This document shows, one piece after another, positions 37,115-44,663 of a DNA stretch of 46,668 bases. A program made the translations under genes and the position numbers. Source of the stretch: Betaproteobacteria bacterium RIFCSPLOWO2_12_FULL_62_58. Lineage in GTDB: Bacteria > Pseudomonadota > Gammaproteobacteria > Burkholderiales > SG8-41. The stretch is from assembly GCA_001772005.1 (NCBI GenBank), contig MERI01000253.1, forward strand, positions 1 through 46,668, read 5' to 3'. A model generated the notes under the pieces. The model did not search any database and was not told where the DNA came from. It worked only from the letters and a program-made list of their open reading frames with translations. How positions within the stretch are numbered: the first letter of the stretch is position 1; every line of letters starts with the position of its first letter.

Positions 37115-38074
37115 GTGAAACAGCGTGTCTTGGGAAAATCCGGCCTTCAGGTTTCTGAAGTCGGACTGGGTTGCAATGCGTTCGGCGGCCGCATCGATCA
37201 TGAAGCGTCACGCAACGTCGTCAGCAAGGCGCTCGATCTTGGCATAACCATGTTCGACACATCGGATTTTTACGGCAACACCTACGAAAGTCCCAGCGGT
37301 TCGGAAATTTGCCTGGGAAAACTTTTGGGGGATAGCCGCAAGAACATTATCCTGGCGACGAAGTTCGGTAACGAAAGAATGCAATACGATGCCAGCACGA
37401 AAGGGGGGGCTTCGCGTCGCGTGATCATGCTGGCGGTGGAAGCCAGCCTGAAGCGCCTCCAGACCGACTGGATCGATCTCTACCAGCTACACAAGCCGGA
37501 TCCGCTGACCCCGATCGAAGAGACCCTGCGTGCCCTTGATGACTTGATCAGGCAGGGCAAGGTTCGCTATATCGGGTGTTCGAATTTTTCGGCATGGCCG
37601 GTAGTCGAGGCCCACTGGACGGCAAAGCATTCAGGCCTTAACGCATTTATCAGCTGCCAGAATGAATACAGCCTGCTGGCGCGCAATATCGAGCGCGATT
37701 TATTGCCGGCAATGCAGGCTTGTGGCGTTGGACTCCTGCCTTATTTGCCGCTTGCGGCCGGGTTGCTCACCGGAAAATACAAGAGAAATGCGCCGCTGGT
37801 CGGCACGCGTCTGGCGCCCGGCAGTCGATGGACGGATAAATTCATCACCGATGCAAACTGGACGACTACGGAGCGCCTGGAAAAATTTTGTGCGGAAAGA
37901 GGGCGCAGCCTGCTGGAACTCGCTTTTAGCTGGCTGCTGGCGCGTCCGATAGTAGCCAGCGTCATTGCTGGGGCGACCAAGCCCGAACAGTTGGAACTCA
38001 ACGCCCGGGCGGGCGAATGGGTGTTTACGACCGAGGATATGGCGCAGATCGACAGTTTGACTTCCGTGGCATGA
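37115..38074 (+). CDS. Aldo/keto reductase
   Basis: 319-residue (beta/alpha)8 NADPH-dependent oxidoreductase of the AKR superfamily. The catalytic tetrad is visible: Asp48 (F-D-T-S-D-F-Y-G), Tyr53, Lys83 (L-A-T-K-F-G) and His126 (L-Y-Q-L-H-K-P-D). The C-terminal cofactor loop I-A-G-A-T-K-P-E-Q-L fits the AKR11/12-like group. GTG 37115 follows GAAAGGA. Close spacing with the MFS gene suggests one transcript. It could reduce an aldehyde or ketone made in the neighbouring pathway; no specific substrate can be read. Confidence 0.9.
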   Translation: MKQRVLGKSGLQVSEVGLGCNAFGGRIDHEASRNVVSKALDLGITMFDTSDFYGNTYESPSGSEICLGKLLGDSRKNIILATKFGNERMQYDASTKGGASRRVIMLAVEASLKRLQTDWIDLYQLHKPDPLTPIEETLRALDDLIRQGKVRYIGCSNFSAWPVVEAHWTAKHSGLNAFISCQNEYSLLARNIERDLLPAMQACGVGLLPYLPLAAGLLTGKYKRNAPLVGTRLAPGSRWTDKFITDANWTTTERLEKFCAERGRSLLELAFSWLLARPIVASVIAGATKPEQLELNARAGEWVFTTEDMAQIDSLTSVA

Positions 38075-38152
38075 CTTTTATCGGCATGCTCAAGCACGTC
38101 CGAACATGCAATGACGGTGTTCCGCGAAGAGGCGGAAGGTCAGCCATGGATT

Positions 38153-39142
38153 TCAATCCCCGCTGAGTTCGGCGGTGCCGACGGCGAAGAGCTGTTCGAT
38201 CATTGGCTGGTCACGGATCAATCCTTGCTCCTGCGAAAACTGGACGACTGTTTCCAGCATCTTTCGATTAGGCCCTATACCGTAAGAAAATGGGTCCTCA
38301 CCAAATAATTCCCGCGACCGGGCAAGGTACTCAGTCCCGAACACCAGGCCCGAAGGGATGTTCTGCGGCAGCGACTTCTGAACAATGGCCTTCGACTCCC
38401 GGAAGGCGTGGTAAAGGTTAGCAGCTAGCGTGGGGTGTTTGCGAACGAGGTCACCGCGAATGATATAGGTGTGGTTCGCGGGAATGTGTCCGTGCTGGTC
38501 GAAAAAGCGTTTCCCTTCAGCAACGACGTCGGGAAACATAAGCCGTACGGCACCCTTGGTACCGTTACCCGCTGGCGCTTGAGAGATCCTGCCCACCAGG
38601 GCCGCATCCAACTCATGCGCGACCAGCATGGACACCAGGCTCTTGCCTCCGGGGGTCTGCTGAACGCTGACGTCCTCCGGAGGCTGGAAGCCAAGCACTG
38701 CCCCTGTGCTATCCGCGCCGGCGCGCTCCACGTACCACTTCACCTGGTAGGGATTCATCCCAAAATCGTGCTGGAGGATCCCGCGAGCCCAGAGGGCCGC
38801 AGACTGGACGTACTCGGGAATACCCACGCGTTTATTGGCCAGATCGCCTGGCCCGTCGATCCTGGCATCCACATGGCAGGCGAACTGGGTATGGAAGAAC
38901 CCCCGCATCGGAAACGCGGGGATCGCCACTACATCAGCGCCGTGCGCTCTGGCCACCAAGTAGGCACCGAAGGCCATCTCAGAGACGTCGAATTCCCAAG
39001 CGCTCAACTGTCGCCGCATGGCCTCTGGCGGAGCCGCACGCGTTACGACAAGCTCCACACCTTCCGGCCGCACGGTTCCATCGAATAGGGGTCTGACCCA
39101 GTCGTGTGGTCCGCCGATAAGCGTAAGACGAATCTTGGCCAC
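38153..39142 (-). CDS. 4,5-dihydroxyphthalate-decarboxylase-like protein (copy A)
   Basis: 329 residues of the family that includes 4,5-dihydroxyphthalate decarboxylase and resembles periplasmic-binding folds: LTLIGGPHDWVRPLFDGTVR, W-E-F-D-V-S-E-M-A-F-G-A-Y, VAIPAFPMRGFFH, N-K-R-V-G-I-P-E-Y and G-I-L-Q-H-D-F-G. There is no signal peptide, so it is a cytoplasmic enzyme or sensor and not a normal ABC binding protein. Start GTG 39142 is set by GGAGGACACC. Its paralogue at 40522 is about 85-90 percent alike in protein. The region just upstream is the near-identical duplicated 204 bp. It is convergent with the aldo/keto reductase. True substrate unknown. Confidence 0.75.
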   Translation of the reverse strand: MAKIRLTLIGGPHDWVRPLFDGTVRPEGVELVVTRAAPPEAMRRQLSAWEFDVSEMAFGAYLVARAHGADVVAIPAFPMRGFFHTQFACHVDARIDGPGDLANKRVGIPEYVQSAALWARGILQHDFGMNPYQVKWYVERAGADSTGAVLGFQPPEDVSVQQTPGGKSLVSMLVAHELDAALVGRISQAPAGNGTKGAVRLMFPDVVAEGKRFFDQHGHIPANHTYIIRGDLVRKHPTLAANLYHAFRESKAIVQKSLPQNIPSGLVFGTEYLARSRELFGEDPFSYGIGPNRKMLETVVQFSQEQGLIRDQPMIEQLFAVGTAELSGD

Positions 39143-39143
39143 G

Positions 39144-39347
39144 GTGTCCTCCAGTTGTAAGCGATCAGCGTATGTTGCTGCCCATCAGTCCTGATCGGTG
39201 ATAACCGGCCAAGTCTTCAGCGATGCGCAGACGCGCGACGTCGTTGGTGTTCTCGGAATGTAGCAATAGTAGCGCATCACGCACGTACTTCTGCATCGGC
39301 AGCTCGCGCATTACGCCCATGCCGCCAAAAATTTGCGCCGCGTCGAG
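39144..39347 (-). repeat. 204-bp near-identical direct duplication, copy A
   Basis: Matches 41501-41704 with one mismatch in 204 bases (C at 39264, T at 41621). It covers the ribosome site of the decarboxylase-like gene, the short spacer, and the last 183 bases of the acyl-CoA dehydrogenase gene. Identity drops sharply inside the decarboxylase-like gene on one side and ends completely at 39347 on the other. Confidence 0.95.
39165..39347 (-). pseudogene. Detached 3' end of an acyl-CoA dehydrogenase gene
   Basis: Encodes the last 60 residues of the dehydrogenase at 41522 (D-A-A-Q-I-F-G-G-M-G-V-M-R-E-L-P ... G-S-N-I-R) with no body. Upstream of 39347 the frame continues for about 20 unrelated residues (S-E-N-W-T-F-L-A-E-R-A-C) before the Bug gene end. 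It is a recombination leftover of the duplication. Confidence 0.92.
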
Positions 39348-39417
39348 CGGTACTGAAACTGGGCAAGCTCGTTCTGCCAGAAAAGTCCAGTTCTCGCTGT
39401 CTACCGAAAGGGGGAGC

Positions 39418-40380
39418 TTACGAGCCGGTCACCGTGATCTTCGCCTCTTTCACCACCTTCTTCCATTGTTCGATGTCGCGCTTGAGGGCGTTCAGCAGCA
39501 GCTCGGGCGGCCCGCCGACGGGCTCAATCGAATCGGCCTCCAAGCGCTTTTTCATGTCCTCGGTCTGCAAAATCCTGTTCACTTCCCGGTTCCACAGTCT
39601 GACGATGTCGCTTGGAACTCCCTTTGGTCCGCAGAGGCCCCACCAACCCACAGCCTCGTATCCCGGCACCGTTTCGCCTACGGTGGGAATATCGGGAAAG
39701 GAAGCGATACGCTTCGCGGTGCTGACGGCGATGGCGCGCAGTCTGCCCGATCTGACGTGGGGCACGGTCGAGGAGGTGCCGAAAAACAGCTGTACCTGCC
39801 CGGCGAGCAGGTCATTCAGCGCCGGGCCCGACCCCTTGTAGGGGACGTGCGTCATTTTCGAGCCCGACATAAGAATGAACAGTTCCGTGACAAGATGGTT
39901 CCCGCTCCCGGTACCAGGCGTGGCGTAGTTGAGCTTGCCGGGATTGGCCTTGTTGTAGGCGATCAGTTCCTGGACGCTCTTGATCGGCACGGCAGGGTGC
40001 AGCGTAACGAGGAAAGGCGCCTCGCCAAGCAAAATGATCGGCTGGATATCCATTACCGGGTCGTACTGCAGCTTGTAGAGGGCGGCATTGGCGGCGTAGC
40101 TGCCCGGGATCAGCAGCAGAGTGTAGCCGTCGGGCGCTGCACGTACGGCGACCTCGGCCCCGATTTTGCCGCCTCCTCCAGCCCGGTTGTCGACCACAAC
40201 AGACAGCCCCAGCACTTCGTACATTTGTTGCGCGGTAACGCGCGCCATCATGTCTGTGCCGCCACCGGGAGCGAAGGGCACGATCAACCGTATCGGCCTG
40301 GATGGATACCCCTGCGCCCATGCGCTCTCGGCAGCAACGGAAATAAGTATGGCACCAACCAACAACTGCGCGATCTTCAT
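39418..40380 (-). CDS. Bug-family (TctC-type) substrate-binding protein
   Basis: 320 residues. The signal peptide is residues 1-22 (M-K-I-A-Q-L-L-V-G-A-I-L-I-S-V-A ... A-W-A), and the mature start is Q-G-Y-P-S-R-P-I-R-L-I-V-P-F-A-P-G-G-G-T-D. The ligand motif is V-D-N-R-A-G-G-G-G-K-I-G. ATG 40380 follows GGGAGAA. It resembles the partial Bug at the right edge (A-A-P-D-G-Y-T-L ... D-I-Q-P-I-I) more than the Bugs at 25-35 kb. It lies between the two decarboxylase-like genes, inside the duplicated region, so it was either part of the duplicated unit or inserted into it. Confidence 0.9.
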   Translation of the reverse strand: MKIAQLLVGAILISVAAESAWAQGYPSRPIRLIVPFAPGGGTDMMARVTAQQMYEVLGLSVVVDNRAGGGGKIGAEVAVRAAPDGYTLLLIPGSYAANAALYKLQYDPVMDIQPIILLGEAPFLVTLHPAVPIKSVQELIAYNKANPGKLNYATPGTGSGNHLVTELFILMSGSKMTHVPYKGSGPALNDLLAGQVQLFFGTSSTVPHVRSGRLRAIAVSTAKRIASFPDIPTVGETVPGYEAVGWWGLCGPKGVPSDIVRLWNREVNRILQTEDMKKRLEADSIEPVGGPPELLLNALKRDIEQWKKVVKEAKITVTGS

Positions 40381-40521
40381 GTTCTTCTCCCGGGAAAGGA
40401 CGACGGTAGATGCTTGTCCTCAGCGAATTCGCATTTAGGTCACTATTGGCGTCTGAAACAGAACGCGGCAATGCATATCTTTGGCGAAAATCACATCCTT
40501 GCTGAAATCAGTAAGCGATGA

Positions 40522-41499
40522 TCAATCCGTGCCGGGTGCGAAGAGTTGCTCGACGGTTGGCGTGTCTCGGATGAAGCCTTGTTCCTGCGAAAACTGGACG
40601 ACTGTTTCGAGCATTTTTCGATTTGGCCCGATACCGTAGGAAAAGGGGTCGTCACCAAATAACTCGCGTGATCGGGCAAGATATTCAGCTCCAAATACCA
40701 GTCCCGATGGAATGTTTTGCGGCAGTGACTTTTGAACAATGTTCTTCGACTCCTGGAAGGCGTGGTAAAGGTTTGCGGCTAGGGTAGGGTGTTTGCGAAC
40801 GAGATCACCACGGATGATATAGGTGTGGTTCGCGGGGATGTATCCGTGCTGGTCGAAAAAGCGTTTCCCTTCGGCAATGACATCGGGGAACATCAGCCGT
40901 ACGGCATCCTTGGAACCTTTACCGGACGGCGCCTGAGAGATCCTGCCCACCAAGGCCGCATCCAACTCGTGTGCGAGCAGCATCGACACCAGGCTCTTGC
41001 CCCCGGGTGTCTGCTGGACGCTGAGGCCTTCGGGAGGCTGGAAGCCAAGCACCGCGCCTGTGCTGTCCGCGCCGGCGCGCTCCACATACCACTTCACTTT
41101 GTAGGGATCCATCCCAAAATCGTGCTGCAGGATCCCGCGAGTCCAGAGGCCCCCACCGGTCTGGATATATTCAGGAATACCCGCGCGCTTATTGACGAGA
41201 TCACCTGGCCCGTCGATCTTGGCATCCACATGGCAGGCGAAATTGGTGTGAAAGAACCCCCGCATCGGGAATGCCGGAATCGCCACAACGTCAGCGCCGT
41301 GCGCTCTGGCCACCAGGTAGGCACCAAAGGCCATCTCCGATATATCGAATTCCCACGTGCTCAACTGTCGGCGCATGGCTTCGGGCGGAGCTGTGCGCGT
41401 TACGACAAGATCCACACCTTCCGGCCGCACGGTTCCATCGAATAGGGGTCTGACCCAATCGTGTGCGCCGCCGATAAGCGTAAGTCGAAGCTTGGCCAC
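40522..41499 (-). CDS. 4,5-dihydroxyphthalate-decarboxylase-like protein (copy B)
   Basis: 325 residues, co-linear with copy A apart from a one-residue insertion (Q-T-G-G-G-L-W for Q-S-A-A-L-W) and a shorter C-terminus. It has the same family blocks and no signal peptide. GTG 41499 with GGAGGACACT. It sits 22 bp after the acyl-CoA dehydrogenase stop, so this copy is in the native-looking operon (dehydrogenase then decarboxylase-like), whereas copy A follows only the severed dehydrogenase tail. Copy B is therefore probably the parental arrangement. Confidence 0.75.
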   Translation of the reverse strand: MAKLRLTLIGGAHDWVRPLFDGTVRPEGVDLVVTRTAPPEAMRRQLSTWEFDISEMAFGAYLVARAHGADVVAIPAFPMRGFFHTNFACHVDAKIDGPGDLVNKRAGIPEYIQTGGGLWTRGILQHDFGMDPYKVKWYVERAGADSTGAVLGFQPPEGLSVQQTPGGKSLVSMLLAHELDAALVGRISQAPSGKGSKDAVRLMFPDVIAEGKRFFDQHGYIPANHTYIIRGDLVRKHPTLAANLYHAFQESKNIVQKSLPQNIPSGLVFGAEYLARSRELFGDDPFSYGIGPNRKMLETVVQFSQEQGFIRDTPTVEQLFAPGTD

Positions 41500-41500
41500 A

Positions 41501-41704
41501 GTGTCCTCCAGTTGTAAGCGATCAGCGTATGTTGCTGCCCATCAGTCCTGATCGGTGATAACCGGCCAAGTCTTCAGCGATGCGCAGACGCGCGACGTCG
41601 TTGGTGTTCTCGGAATGTAGTAATAGTAGCGCATCACGCACGTACTTCTGCATCGGCAGCTCGCGCATTACGCCCATGCCGCCAAAAATTTGCGCCGCGT
41701 CGAG
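41501..41704 (-). repeat. 204-bp near-identical direct duplication, copy B
   Basis: Partner of 39144-39347, same strand, 2,357 bp apart. Here it is continuous with an intact acyl-CoA dehydrogenase gene, so this is the donor-like copy. Confidence 0.95.
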
Positions 41705-42769
41705 TGTCACCCGTTGCACCGTTTCGGAAGTGACAATCTTGGCAATGGTCTGTAGCGGAAGATTAGGCAGGCTGCCGTCAGCATAGGCGTCCTGATGGTC
41801 CGCGGCCCAAGCGGCCTGCCAGATCAGGCTACGTGCCGTTTCGAGACCGATCGCCATATTCGCGAGGGTCAATCCGACCGCCTGATGTTCGATGATGGGC
41901 CGGCCACCCTGGACACGCAGCTTGGCATACTCGAGCGCAGCCTCATACGCGGCGCGGCCGATGCCGAGATTCCTCGCCTGGGCCCGCGGCTGACCCCGGC
42001 CCGGCGATTTGACGCTACCCATCAGGGTGCTTTTCCCTTCTGCGCCGAGCAGGTTTTCTGCGGGAACGCGGCAATTCTCGAACACCAACTCCCCGTTGGA
42101 GCTGAGCCTGCGTCCGACCTTGTCGTGTTCCCGTATCGTAAGTCCGGGCGTGTCGCGCGGAACAAGAAAACTGCTCATGCCCAGCGTGCCGTCCCTCTCG
42201 GACCCGGTCCTGACATGCACGGCAATTAGCTTCGCGATCGAGGCGTTGCTGATGAAGTTCTTGACGCCGTTGATGACCCAGTCACCGTTGCCGTCGCGCA
42301 CCGCGGTGGTCTTGTAGCTCGCCCCGGGAACGTTCGGCCGGTGGTAGCTCCATCCGAGGTCGGTGTCTGGCTCATGGCCCGCCGTAGCGAGATGATAGCG
42401 GTGATCGGCCAGAAATTCCGGCAGAAACCGGGCCTGTTGCTCCGCTGTCATCACTCGATCAAACCAGATGTGAGCCAGTGCCATGGTTTGCCCCAAAGTC
42501 GCGGCGATGCCTTCATCACCTACCGCCAGTTCCTCGGCCACGATGCAGGTTGTCAGGCAGTCAGCGCCCGCGCCGCCGGCCTTCTCGGACAAGACCAGCG
42601 TGCGCAATCCAATCCGCGAGGCCTTTTCGTACACGTCCCACGGAAAACGGTCTTTAAAATTTTCCAAGCGCTCCCGTTGCAGCACGATGGGTTTGATCTC
42701 GCGCCGGACGAAATCGCGCACCATGTCCCGAATTGCCTTCTGCTCTGCAGTGAGGTGAAGATTGAACAT
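41522..42769 (-). CDS. Acyl-CoA dehydrogenase
   Basis: 415 residues, full length. It oxidises an acyl-CoA to the 2-enoyl-CoA, passing electrons to ETF. The N-terminal helical domain is followed by a middle beta domain (G-V-K-N-F-I-S-N-A, analogous to G-x-K-x-x-I-T-N) and a C-terminal helical domain with R-P-I-I-E-H-Q-A-V. The catalytic base is Glu370 in F-G-G-M-G-V-M-R-E-L-P, the position used by medium- and short-chain enzymes. One oddity is a basic P-G-R-G-Q-P-R-A-Q-A-R-N-L-G insert where family members read G-R-x-x-x-A-A-x-x-L-G. ATG 42769 near TGACGGCAA, without a strong ribosome site. Neighbours suggest an aryl- or branched carboxylic acyl-CoA substrate. Confidence 0.9.
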   Translation of the reverse strand: MFNLHLTAEQKAIRDMVRDFVRREIKPIVLQRERLENFKDRFPWDVYEKASRIGLRTLVLSEKAGGAGADCLTTCIVAEELAVGDEGIAATLGQTMALAHIWFDRVMTAEQQARFLPEFLADHRYHLATAGHEPDTDLGWSYHRPNVPGASYKTTAVRDGNGDWVINGVKNFISNASIAKLIAVHVRTGSERDGTLGMSSFLVPRDTPGLTIREHDKVGRRLSSNGELVFENCRVPAENLLGAEGKSTLMGSVKSPGRGQPRAQARNLGIGRAAYEAALEYAKLRVQGGRPIIEHQAVGLTLANMAIGLETARSLIWQAAWAADHQDAYADGSLPNLPLQTIAKIVTSETVQRVTLDAAQIFGGMGVMRELPMQKYVRDALLLLHSENTNDVARLRIAEDLAGYHRSGLMGSNIR

Positions 42770-42784
42770 TTTGCCGTCAGCCCT

Positions 42785-43819
42785 CTAATATTGTTGACGG
42801 AACCCGATATCCCGGATCAGCTTGCCAACCTTCTCGAAATCGGTCTTGAGCGTCTGTGCAAGATACTCGGGCGACTCGGTCACGACCGTCAGTCCAAGCG
42901 AATTGAGCTTTTCCTTGACGTCAGGCAACGCCATCGCTCGATTGATCTCCTGATTGAGGCGGACCACGATTTCACGCGGAGTGCCCACCGGCGCGAGATA
43001 ACCGAACCAGGCGGCGAAGGGTTCGAATCCCGGTATGGTCTCGGAGATTGCGGGCACGTTTGGGAATTCCTGCGCGCGGGTCCGGGCGGTCACGGCGAGC
43101 AGTCGCAGCTTACCCGACTGCACATGTGTTGCCAGACCGGTGATGCCGGCCATCACCGCGTCAATCTGCCCGCCGGTCACCGCGGTCACTGCCTCTGCGG
43201 TGCCCTTGAAAGGGACTAGCAGATACGTGAAGCCAGCGTTCACGCGCAACATTTCGAGGGCAAGGTGTGGGACGGCGAACTGGCCGCCGGTGCCGAAGCT
43301 CAGCTTGCCGGGGTTGGCCTTGGCGTAGGCGATCAGGTCCTGCATCGACTTGAATGGCACGCGCGGATGTATGGCCAGTCCCATGTAATTCCTTGTCGAG
43401 AGTGCGATAGGCGCGAAGTCCGTGAACGGATCATATGGGACCTTCTTGAAGGTTTGAGGCACGACAACGAGAGTGCCCCCCTGCCCACCGACGAGCGTGT
43501 AGCCGTCACTCGGGGCTTTCGCGGCCAATTCAAGCCCCAGCATTCCGCTGGCGCCTGCGCGGTTGTCGACTATTACGTTCTGCCCGAGCCGTTCGATCAG
43601 TATCGGGCCTATCAGACGCGTCATGGTGTCGAGGGTATTGCCGGGCGGGAAAGGTATGATGATGCGTATCGACTTGGACGGATACGATTGACCTTGTGCG
43701 GTGAGTGGCACGGTTGCCGCGAGAACCAAGAGCAGGGGTGGAAGCAGATACCTACGTAGAATTCCTCCTCTGGCTTCCTGAGGAACGGGGCAAGCTCGTG
43801 TTAGCGACGTGGCCCGCAT
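42785..43819 (-). CDS. Bug-family (TctC-type) substrate-binding protein with chimeric 5' end
   Basis: From ATG 43819 it is 344 residues with a signal peptide (core L-L-P-P-L-L-L-V-L-A-A-T-V ... A-Q-G-Q), then Y-P-S-K-S-I-R-I-I-I-P-F-P-P-G-N-T-L-D and V-D-N-R-A-G-A-S-G-M-L-G. The frame extends upstream to GTG 43939 and in that part encodes the first 22 residues of the decarboxylase-like family (see 43872-43939). If translation began there the signal peptide would be buried about 60 residues in, so either an internal start is used or export fails. 15 bp before the acyl-CoA dehydrogenase start, probably one operon. Confidence 0.82.
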   Translation of the reverse strand: MRATSLTRACPVPQEARGGILRRYLLPPLLLVLAATVPLTAQGQSYPSKSIRIIIPFPPGNTLDTMTRLIGPILIERLGQNVIVDNRAGASGMLGLELAAKAPSDGYTLVGGQGGTLVVVPQTFKKVPYDPFTDFAPIALSTRNYMGLAIHPRVPFKSMQDLIAYAKANPGKLSFGTGGQFAVPHLALEMLRVNAGFTYLLVPFKGTAEAVTAVTGGQIDAVMAGITGLATHVQSGKLRLLAVTARTRAQEFPNVPAISETIPGFEPFAAWFGYLAPVGTPREIVVRLNQEINRAMALPDVKEKLNSLGLTVVTESPEYLAQTLKTDFEKVGKLIRDIGFRQQY

Positions 43820-43871
43820 AGGGCTAACTTCTACGAGGCACCCAAGCACTCCGGTTCGTAGTCGGCTGCAC

Positions 43872-43939
43872 GGTCCATCGAATAGGGGTCTGACCCAGTC
43901 GTGTCGTCGGCCGATAAGCGTAAGACGAATTTTGGCCAC
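43872..43939 (-). pseudogene. 5' end of a decarboxylase-like gene fused in frame to a Bug gene
   Basis: Starts GTG 43939 behind GAGGAGGACTCC and encodes M-A-K-I-R-L-T-L-I-G-R-R-H-D-W-V-R-P-L-F-D-G, the N-terminus of the genes at 39142 and 41499. By bases it is closer to copy A. Homology ends at F-D-G, and the frame runs on into the Bug gene without a stop. It is the third copy of this gene start in 4.8 kb. Confidence 0.9.
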
Positions 43940-43959
43940 GGAGTCCTCCTCTTCTAATG

Positions 43960-44622
43960 TCAGGTGGCTGGCGAGGCTATCTCGACCGTCGTGTAGTACT
44001 CTCCCACTGGCGCCTGCGTCACATACTCGGTCGCTGGATGGGCTGCGAAAAACGCCTGAATCTGCGGAACGGTACGACCGGCGCTTTCCGCATCCCTGTT
44101 CTCATAAGCCTGCATTACGAAGTACTGGCTTGAGTTTCCCAGGAAGCGAAATAGCTGGCTCACAAAAATACCGCCGTGCTGTTGCCGGAGGTCAAAAAGC
44201 GTCTTGCGGCTCGCCTCAAATTTCGCTGCCGCGCCTGCCTTGATATTCCATTCCACGAGCTGACACCAGGCACCCGGCGCGCGAGGCGGTTGGCCCACGC
44301 TAAGGATGACTTCGTAGGCTTCTTCAAGGCGATTGATGGTGTAAACGCCATTTCCGGAGCGCGCGGTTTCTCGAAAAGCTGGACTGCGGTAGAAGGCTGC
44401 AAAAGCGTCGCGGCCGTCCCACTTGGTGATGCTCACGTACTTGCCGAGGTATCCCAAGCCATTCAGCAGTACTTCACTCCTGAAGCCCGGCGCCGCCGTC
44501 AGCACTCCTCGCGTTTCCAACCAGCACGCTTCAAAATCATGCGCTCGGCCCGACCCAACCAGGAATTCGGTCCGGACTGCATAGCTTGCGCTCTCATTTT
44601 CTTTGGGGTTCCGTGAATCCAC
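43960..44622 (-). CDS. Tandem ABM-domain (dimeric alpha/beta-barrel) protein
   Basis: 220 residues forming two similar ferredoxin-like units of the antibiotic-biosynthesis-monooxygenase superfamily: about 15-105 (T-E-F-L-V-G-S-G-R-A-H-D-F-E, A-P-G-F-R-S-E-V-L, Y-V-S-I-T-K-W-D-G-R-D-A-F-A-A-F) and about 118-215 (V-E-W-N-I-K-A-G-A-A-A-K-F-E, Y-F-V-M-Q-A-Y-E-N). Single-chain doubles of this fold act as cofactor-poor oxygenases, heme-degrading-like proteins or decarboxylases; no catalytic residue is certain. GTG 44622 follows AAAGGATTA. No signal peptide. Between the Bug and DapA-family genes on one strand. Confidence 0.65.
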   Translation of the reverse strand: MDSRNPKENESASYAVRTEFLVGSGRAHDFEACWLETRGVLTAAPGFRSEVLLNGLGYLGKYVSITKWDGRDAFAAFYRSPAFRETARSGNGVYTINRLEEAYEVILSVGQPPRAPGAWCQLVEWNIKAGAAAKFEASRKTLFDLRQQHGGIFVSQLFRFLGNSSQYFVMQAYENRDAESAGRTVPQIQAFFAAHPATEYVTQAPVGEYYTTVEIASPAT

Positions 44623-44663
44623 ACTAATCCTTTCTTCGCTGCGTAGCCTTTGTGAGACGAAAG

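Noticed and set aside
38111..38308. Small plus-strand gene after the aldo/keto reductase
   Set aside because: It lies antisense over the 3' end of the decarboxylase-like gene and has no ribosome site or recognisable protein features.
43015..43035. tRNA T-arm-like GGGTTCGAATCCC, a possible attachment site copied from tRNA-Ser
   Set aside because: Only the generic T-arm core matches and it lies inside the coding part of a Bug gene; no acceptor end or CCA is present.
39361..43799. Shared 12-mer GGGCAAGCTCGT near two chimeric junctions (39361 and 43788)
   Set aside because: A single 12-base match between stretches of this size is expected by chance, and the flanks do not match.
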